Assembly (NCBI GenBank): GCA_964456625.1
Contig: CAYWBO010000004.1
Span: forward strand, 19,372 to 83,371
Length of the DNA: 64,000 bases
Source of the DNA: Sulfidibacterium sp964456625
GTDB taxonomy: Bacteria > Bacteroidota > Bacteroidia > Bacteroidales > F082
Direction: 5' to 3'
The position numbers and the translations under genes are program-made. The notes under the pieces are model-generated. The model was given only the letters and a program-made list of their open reading frames with translations. It ran no database searches and was not told the DNA's origin. Shown in pieces: positions 59,477 to 64,000 of this stretch. Positions within the stretch are counted from its first letter, which is position 1, and each line of letters starts with the position of its first letter.

Positions 59477-60709
59477 TTATTTTGAACCCAGCTTATTCTG
59501 GAGGTTCTGGTCCAAAGCATCTAAGAATTGTTCTGTGGTAAGATAATCTTTATCCGTCATTTTATCCCCTTTTATTAACATGGCGAGATCTTTGGTCATT
59601 TTACCAGATTCAACAGTTTCCACGCAGACTTCTTCCAATGCCATTGCAAAATCCATCAACGCCTGATTGTCGTCGAATTTTCCGCGATAGTGCAAACCAC
59701 GGGTCCAGGCATAGATAGAAGCAATCGGGTTGGTAGAAGTAGCTTTCCCTTGTTGATGTTGGCGATAGTGGCGTGTTACGGTTCCGTGTGCAGCTTCTGC
59801 TTCAACGGTATTTCCGTCAGGAGTCAGCAAAACAGAAGTCATCAGTCCCAGCGAGCCGAAGCCCTGTGCCAGCACGTCTGACTGCACGTCACCGTCATAA
59901 TTCTTGCAGGCCCAGATAAAGCCACCTTTGTTTTTGATCACCTGGGCAACCATATCGTCGATCAGGCGGTGTTCGTAATAGATACCTTTGGCTTCGAATT
60001 TTGCTTTGAATTCGTTGTCATAAATTTCCTGGAAGATATCTTTGAACCTGCCATCGTATTTTTTAAGAATTGTATTTTTTGTGGAGAGGAAAAGTACCTG
60101 TCCTTTTTCCAGAGCCATATTGAAACATGAGTACGCAAATCCATGAATGGATTCGTCGGTATTGTACATCGACATTGCGACACCGTCACCCTCAAAATCA
60201 AAGACTTCAAATTCCTGAGGCTCGCTACCATCTGCAGGAGCAAATTTAATGGTCAGCTTCCCTTTACCTTTGGTTACGAAATCGGTTGCCTTGTACTGAT
60301 CGCCGAAAGCATGACGGCCAATGATGATGGGTTTTTCCCAACCCGGGACGAGTCTTGGCACATTGCTCATCAAAATGGGTTCGCGAAATACAGTACCTCC
60401 TAAAATGTTACGAATTGTACCATTGGGAGATTTCCACATTTTTTTCAAACCAAACTCTTCCACTCTTTGCTCATCAGGGGTAATGGTAGCGCATTTTACA
60501 CCCACACGGTACTTTTTAATAGCATTGGCAGCATCTACAGTAATCTGATCATCGGTTTCGTCCCTTTTCTCAATTCCAAGATCGTAATATTTCAGATCAA
60601 TGTCCAGATAAGGTAAAATCAGTTTGTCTTTAATCATTGCCCAAATAATCCGAGTCATTTCATCACCATCCAGCTCGACTACCGGATTTTGTACTTTAAT
60701 TTTCTCCAT
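59477..60709 (-). CDS. icd: NADP-dependent isocitrate dehydrogenase (eukaryote-like)
   Basis: 410-aa dimeric-type IDH, the eukaryotic/cytosolic subclass: VELDGDEMTRIIWAMIKDKL, substrate-binding SPNGTIRNILGGTVFREPI, metal-binding ACKNYDGDVQSDVLAQGFGS, and NADP motif AAHGTVTRHYRQHQQGK. Converts isocitrate to 2-oxoglutarate. With gltA it forms a two-gene TCA operon producing 2-oxoglutarate. Confidence 0.98.
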   Translation of the reverse strand: MEKIKVQNPVVELDGDEMTRIIWAMIKDKLILPYLDIDLKYYDLGIEKRDETDDQITVDAANAIKKYRVGVKCATITPDEQRVEEFGLKKMWKSPNGTIRNILGGTVFREPILMSNVPRLVPGWEKPIIIGRHAFGDQYKATDFVTKGKGKLTIKFAPADGSEPQEFEVFDFEGDGVAMSMYNTDESIHGFAYSCFNMALEKGQVLFLSTKNTILKKYDGRFKDIFQEIYDNEFKAKFEAKGIYYEHRLIDDMVAQVIKNKGGFIWACKNYDGDVQSDVLAQGFGSLGLMTSVLLTPDGNTVEAEAAHGTVTRHYRQHQQGKATSTNPIASIYAWTRGLHYRGKFDDNQALMDFAMALEEVCVETVESGKMTKDLAMLIKGDKMTDKDYLTTEQFLDALDQNLQNKLGSK

Positions 60710-61082
60710 CGTTTTAAAATATGTTTAATATAATTTAAAATTAAATTTTTTTGCGCCCGTAAAATTACAATATCTTAGGCTATATCGATAATTATTTTAA
60801 TTACGCCTGTTAATTTAAAACAGGTACAAATTACGCCTGCGTAACACTTATACAATTCACTGTAAAATAGTTAATCCCACCAGAGCTGTTATTAAAACAC
60901 AATGGAAAGGGAAATATTTAACATAATTTTAAGGAAGTTTAACGAAAGAAAACGAGCGTCTGCAGGCCTGCTGGCCGGATGTTTCACTCGATGAAAAAAC
61001 CCTTGCCGGTTTGTGTTTCTCCGTTTACCGACAAAACACCCCCAGTCGCCGAATTTTTATTTTCGCCGGGTGACGGATAACC
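60710..61082. other. Divergent intergenic region icd/pspC-like
   Basis: About 370 bp. Two 11-bp direct repeats AATTACGCCTG (60799-60809 and 60829-60839) are 30 bp apart. CCTGTT/AACAGG form an inverted repeat between them (60806-60824). These could be binding sites for the icd promoter, whose -7-like TAATTTTA lies at 60760-60767 on the minus strand. No RNA gene seen. Confidence 0.4.
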
Positions 61083-61090
61083 TATTTTTG
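61083..61090 (+). promoter_or_regulatory. Promoter -7 box of PspC-domain gene
   Basis: TATTTTTG, consensus match, 25 bp before the start at 61116. Confidence 0.55.
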
Positions 61091-61115
61091 CATCACAAAC
61101 AAAAAATTCATCATC

Positions 61116-61607
61116 ATGGGAAATTCAAAGAAATTATACCGGTCACGAAGGGACAAAGTCATTGGAGGAGTGGCCGGAGGATTAGCAGACTATTTTGAAA
61201 TTGACGTTGTCATTATCAGGTTGCTCTTTGTTCTTGTCTTCTTTCTGGGCGGCGGCGGACTCTTAGCTTACATTATTATGTGGATCGTAATTCCGGCCGA
61301 ACCGTATTACCCTCCGTATCATGAAGCAGCTCCCAGGCCCGAACCCAATCCGGGGAGCACACAGCAACCCGACACAGAAGGATCTGATTCTTCAAACCCT
61401 AATGCAACCACTTCTGAACCTGTCAGAAGTGACCACAGAAAAAACAACACAGGACTGGTGGCCGGTGTTGTCCTGATTGTTTTAGGATTCGTTTTTCTGG
61501 CCAACCATATGGTGCCCTGGTTCCACCTGAGTAATTTCTGGCCCGTTTTGTTAATTATAGCCGGAATCTTTATTATTGAACCCGAATTATTCAACTCTAA
61601 AAAATAA
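61116..61607 (+). CDS. PspC-domain membrane protein
   Basis: 163-aa inner-membrane protein. Residues ~5-60 are a PspC domain (KLYRSRRDKVIGGVAGGLAD, ..LFVLVFFLGGGGLLAYIIMW). A Pro-rich linker and a C-terminal pair of hydrophobic segments (LVAGVVLIVLGFVFLANHMV, FWPVLLIIAGIFII) of the LiaF-TM/DUF5668 type follow. PspC proteins report envelope stress. It lies 4 bp before the LiaF-like gene and is part of the same operon. Confidence 0.93.
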   Translation: MGNSKKLYRSRRDKVIGGVAGGLADYFEIDVVIIRLLFVLVFFLGGGGLLAYIIMWIVIPAEPYYPPYHEAAPRPEPNPGSTQQPDTEGSDSSNPNATTSEPVRSDHRKNNTGLVAGVVLIVLGFVFLANHMVPWFHLSNFWPVLLIIAGIFIIEPELFNSKK

Positions 61608-61611
61608 AGTC

Positions 61612-62535
61612 ATGAAATATAAAAATGTATTTTGGGGTTTATTGCTGATCATCACCGGCGGATTGATCATTGGCCGGAACCTGGACCTCCTCTATTTTGA
61701 CTGGTATAGTTTCCTCAAGTTATGGCCTGTCATTTTCATCCTGTGGGGGATCTCGGTTTTGCCGCTGCGCGATCCTGTCAAAATAATACTGCTGGTGCTG
61801 GTTTTAGGCGGAGCCACCTGGTTTGTAACGCATGAACCTGCTAACAGAGACCGTTCGAATTTTGAGTATCTTTTCGACTATTCGGATCATGATTCCAACT
61901 GGTCATCATACAAAGGAGCCCAAAAGTTCAATATTCCTTTTAACGACAGCATTCAAAGTGCATCTTTAAATTTCGATGCTGCTGCCGGAAGCTTTTACCT
62001 GAGCGACACAACCAGTGATCTGCTTGATTTAAGTCAGACAGGCAACCGCGATTATTACAAATATTTTGTTGAACAAAAAGGAAATCATTCCAAAATAAAT
62101 ATTTCTGAAAGACATAATCATATATTTGTTTTTAACAGCAGACACAGAGAAGTTGCCCTTCGGCTGAATTCAAATCCTGTATGGAATATCAATCTGAATG
62201 CCGGTGCCAGCGACCTTCATTTCGACCTAAGCCATTACAAAGTAAAAAGTTTCGATATGGATGGAGGGGCAGGTTCCTTCGACATCACACTGGGAAGTTT
62301 ATATCCCGATACAAGGGTGACACTCGATGCCGGCGCTTCTTCACTAACCATTCGTATTCCCGAATCTTCCGGATGTGATTTACAACTTAGCTCCGTACTT
62401 TCAAATCGAAACCTGGAAGGATTTCATAAAGTGGGCGACCAACATTCTCAAACCGACAACTTTGATTCGGCTAAAAATAAGATCTACCTGAATATTGATG
62501 CTGCGATTTCAAGCTTAAACATCATCAGGTACTGA
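61612..62535 (+). CDS. LiaF-like membrane protein with toastrack domain
   Basis: 307 aa from the start at 61612 (MKYKNVFWGLLLIITGGLII); the frame extends upstream inside pspC, but this ATG follows the pspC stop by 4 bp. Three or so N-terminal helices of LiaF-TM type are followed by a beta-helical toastrack domain (SASLNFDAAAGSFYLSD, INLNAGASDLHFDLSHYKV, DMDGGAGSFDITLG, VTLDAGASSLTIRIPESSG), rich in repeated GASxL strands. LiaF homologues act in cell-envelope stress sensing together with PspC proteins. Confidence 0.9.
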   Translation: MKYKNVFWGLLLIITGGLIIGRNLDLLYFDWYSFLKLWPVIFILWGISVLPLRDPVKIILLVLVLGGATWFVTHEPANRDRSNFEYLFDYSDHDSNWSSYKGAQKFNIPFNDSIQSASLNFDAAAGSFYLSDTTSDLLDLSQTGNRDYYKYFVEQKGNHSKINISERHNHIFVFNSRHREVALRLNSNPVWNINLNAGASDLHFDLSHYKVKSFDMDGGAGSFDITLGSLYPDTRVTLDAGASSLTIRIPESSGCDLQLSSVLSNRNLEGFHKVGDQHSQTDNFDSAKNKIYLNIDAAISSLNIIRY

Positions 62536-62563
62536 CAATCCCTAACACTATCATATATATCCC

Positions 62564-62597
62564 CGGGCGGTTTTCTTTATGAAAGCCGCCTTTTTTT
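62564..62597 (+). terminator. Terminator of the PspC/LiaF operon
   Basis: GGCGGTTTTC / GAAAGCCGCC stem with a TTTAT loop followed by seven Ts, 30 bp after the stop. Confidence 0.93.
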
Positions 62598-62654
62598 GTT
62601 GCCTTCCCTGTCTTATATATTTTACGTTCTCCCTGTTCCGTGTGGGAATAATTG

Positions 62655-62662
62655 TATTTTTG
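62655..62662 (+). promoter_or_regulatory. Promoter -7 box upstream of structured region
   Basis: TATTTTTG consensus, 58 bp after the LiaF-operon terminator. Any transcript from it would begin in or just before the structured region described next. Confidence 0.5.
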
Positions 62663-62785
62663 CGCCCGGAAAACTCCTGCTGGCAGGAGTTGATACGGGT
62701 TTAAAAGAAGTTTTGTCCCGATCAAGAGCGCAAAAAAATTCCCCGAAAGGGGGAAAAAGAACAAAAGAAATTCGGGTTTTTGAAA
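62663..62785 (+). ncRNA. Candidate structured RNA (sRNA or rplM leader)
   Basis: Short arms fold strongly: GCGC (62663-62666) with GCGC (62728-62731); AACTCCTGC/GCAGGAGTT (62672-62691); GATaCGGG/CCCGATC (62692-62723) with AAAA/TTTT inside; TTCCCC/GGGGAA (62739-62755). A possible intrinsic terminator CCCGAA ... TTCGGGTTTTT ends at about 62782. Not tRNA-like. It may be a small RNA with its own promoter, or a regulatory leader of the L13-S9 operon; ribosomal-protein leaders of this kind have been described in Bacteroidetes. Identity unknown. Confidence 0.5.
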
Positions 62786-62832
62786 AATCGATTTTTAAAT
62801 TGCAAAAAATTAAAGAAGAAAATTTTTAAAAC

Positions 62833-62864
62833 TTTGGTTAGTTGGAAAATAGTTTCTATTTTTG
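62833..62864 (+). promoter_or_regulatory. rplM-rpsI promoter
   Basis: TTTG (62833-62836), 20 bp, then TATTTTTG (62857-62864), a good Bacteroidetes -33/-7 pair. The implied leader is about 45 nt and begins with a small CCGA/TCGG hairpin. Confidence 0.65.
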
Positions 62865-62916
62865 CACCCCGATTTTCGGTTTAAAAAGCAAAAAGACTTA
62901 AGAAACAAATATTTAG

Positions 62917-63372
62917 ATGAATACTTTAAGTTACAAGACAATGAGTGCCAATCAAAAGACTGCCAACAAGGAGTGGATTTTGATTGATGCGGAGAATCAG
63001 GTGTTGGGAAGGCTCGCTTCCATTACTGCCAAATTTCTCAGGGGAAAATACAAAACCAATTTCACCCCGCACGCTGATACTGGAGATTATGTCATCATTA
63101 TTAATGCTGACAAAGTCAGACTTACCGGTGACAAGTGGGAACAGAAAGAATATATCCGCCACACCGGATATCCGGGAGGTCAGCGCATCACTTCTGCCAA
63201 AGAAATGATGGCTAAGAAACCGACCGCCATGGTTGAAAAAGCCGTGAAAGGCATGTTGCCCAAAAACAAACTCGGCAGCCAGCTGTTCCGCAACCTGCAT
63301 GTATTTGCCGGACCAGAGCACACTCACGAAGCCCAGAAACCGAAACAAATTAATTTAAACTCAATTAAATAA
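62917..63372 (+). CDS. rplM: 50S ribosomal protein L13
   Basis: 151-aa large-subunit protein. WILIDAENQVLGRLASITAK and RHTGYPGGQRITSAKEMM are family signatures, with VKGMLPKNKLGSQLFRNLHV near the end. It is followed after 3 bp by rpsI; the L13-S9 pair is the standard order. An internal ATG at residue 9 is an alternative start. Confidence 0.98.
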   Translation: MNTLSYKTMSANQKTANKEWILIDAENQVLGRLASITAKFLRGKYKTNFTPHADTGDYVIIINADKVRLTGDKWEQKEYIRHTGYPGGQRITSAKEMMAKKPTAMVEKAVKGMLPKNKLGSQLFRNLHVFAGPEHTHEAQKPKQINLNSIK

Positions 63373-63375
63373 GAG

Positions 63376-63762
63376 ATGGAAGTATTAAACGCACTCGGTA
63401 GAAGAAAAACTGCAATTGCCAGAATTTACGTAAAAGATGGTGATGGTAAGATTGTCATCAACGGCAAAGACTTTAAAGAGTACTTCCCCACGGCCAACCT
63501 TCACTATGTTGTTGAACAACCTCTGATGCTCACCAAAACACTGGGAACCTATGACATCACCGTAAACCTTAAAGGAGGTGGTATCAACGGACAAGCTGAA
63601 GCCGTAAGACTTGCTATTTCAAGAGCATTGGTAAAGATAAACGAAGAATACCGTCCGGTATTGAAAGAAAACGGTCTCATGAGAAGAGACCCGCGTATGG
63701 TAGAACGTAAGAAACCTGGTCAACCTAAGGCCCGTAAGAAATTCCAGTTCTCCAAACGTTAG
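63376..63762 (+). CDS. rpsI: 30S ribosomal protein S9
   Basis: 128-aa small-subunit protein. NALGRRKTAIARIYVKDGDG at the N-terminus and the basic tail RKKPGQPKARKKFQFSKR, reaching the ribosomal P site, are diagnostic. Starts 3 bp after rplM. Probably reads on to rpsB, 108 bp downstream. Confidence 0.98.
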   Translation: MEVLNALGRRKTAIARIYVKDGDGKIVINGKDFKEYFPTANLHYVVEQPLMLTKTLGTYDITVNLKGGGINGQAEAVRLAISRALVKINEEYRPVLKENGLMRRDPRMVERKKPGQPKARKKFQFSKR

Positions 63763-63797
63763 AATTTTTCCAGCTGTCGGACTGAGTTTAGTATCCA

Positions 63798-63834
63798 AAT
63801 TATCGAAACCCGCCAAGGTGGCTATTCGATAATT
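63798..63834 (+). promoter_or_regulatory. Long hairpin in the rpsI-rpsB intergenic region
   Basis: AATTATCGAA/TTCGATAATT 10-bp perfect outer stem with an inner GCCA/TGGC stem and AGG loop. No T-run follows, so it is not a normal terminator. It lies 37 bp before the rpsB start: a candidate S2 leader or processing site. Confidence 0.55.
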
Positions 63835-63870
63835 GATTTTAGTGAATGTAAACAAATTAAATATCAAAAG

Positions 63871-64000
63871 ATGATAAAAGTAAGCTTTGAAGAAATGCTT
63901 GAGGCTGGCGTTCATTTTGGCCACCTCAGACGCAAATGGAATCCCAACATGGCTCCTTATATTTTCATGGAGCGCAACGGGATCCACATTATCGACCTTT
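63871..64000 (+). CDS. rpsB: 30S ribosomal protein S2 (partial, runs off right edge)
   Basis: First 43 residues only: MIKVSFEEMLEAGVHFGHLR and RKWNPNMAPYIFMERNGIHI are the S2 N-terminus. It follows rpsI in the order seen in many Bacteroidota (L13-S9-S2). The C-terminal part lies outside the window. Confidence 0.96.
   Translation, partial: MIKVSFEEMLEAGVHFGHLRRKWNPNMAPYIFMERNGIHIIDL

Noticed and set aside
61576..61611. Upstream start of the LiaF-like gene inside pspC
   Set aside because: The ATG at 61612 follows the pspC stop and begins directly with the membrane segment; the extension has no signal character.
1..64000. CRISPR arrays, prophage, IS elements, rRNA and tRNA genes
   Set aside because: I saw no regularly spaced repeats, no phage or transposase proteins, and no tRNA-like or rRNA sequence in the intergenic regions.

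Overview
The window looks like a chromosomal segment of a Bacteroidota (Bacteroidetes) member. The evidence is three SusC/SusD outer-membrane pairs, several proteins ending in type IX secretion (T9SS) C-terminal sorting domains, a GldA-type ABC ATPase, and promoters with the Bacteroidetes -7 element TAnnTTTG. Mitochondrial-type citrate synthase and NADP-isocitrate dehydrogenase genes also fit. The order cannot be fixed from this sequence alone. A 100-N gap (39695-39794) shows it is a draft assembly.

Layout. 1-2818: a secreted subtilisin-like protease cut by the left edge. 2991-13315: a SusD C-terminal remnant, then two perfect 4,829-bp copies of a SusC/SusD pair (3292-8120 and 8487-13315) separated by 366 bp, each copy behind its own promoter. 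13691-20190: a T9SS-exported arylsulfotransferase-like protein and a different SusC/SusD pair. 20521-24161: a small membrane protein, a short stand-alone T9SS sorting-domain protein, metK behind what reads as a SAM-II riboswitch, and a gldA-like gene. 24438-32754: GH31 alpha-glucosidase, GH13 alpha-amylase, LacI-type regulator and a large T9SS-exported GH13 amylase. 33048-37756: thrA-thrB-thrC behind a threonine-rich leader peptide (37866-37970). 38175-44375: a second GH31 interrupted by the gap, a SusA-like GH13 neopullulanase, and a divergent cytoplasmic TreS-like GH13. 44416-49909: a lipoprotein, mnmH, a NifS-SelD fusion and an EamA transporter. 50262-56399: a beta-phosphoglucomutase/GH65 phosphorylase fusion, a uridine-kinase-like P-loop kinase, an alpha/beta hydrolase and an SLC45-like sugar transporter. 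56557-62535: a Met-rich duplicated periplasmic protein, gltA, icd, and PspC/LiaF-like membrane stress proteins. 62655-64000: a candidate structured RNA, rplM, rpsI and the start of rpsB.

Functionally, much of the window is one dispersed alpha-glucan utilisation programme. Surface amylase cuts starch or glycogen. SusC/SusD proteins could import oligosaccharides, although the substrate of these particular pairs is not shown. Periplasmic GH13 and GH31 enzymes trim the oligosaccharides and an SLC45-like carrier imports disaccharide. GH65 phosphorolysis plus beta-phosphoglucomutase then feeds glucose-6-phosphate to central metabolism. GCAAACGTTTG LacI-family operators lie in front of the three GH13/GH65 transcription units and suggest coordinate control. 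The most interesting signals are regulatory or structural: the perfect SusCD duplication with remnant genes at its joints, the SAM-II element on metK, the Thr leader on thrABC, the operator network, the NifS-SelD fusion, and the RNA-like structure before rplM.
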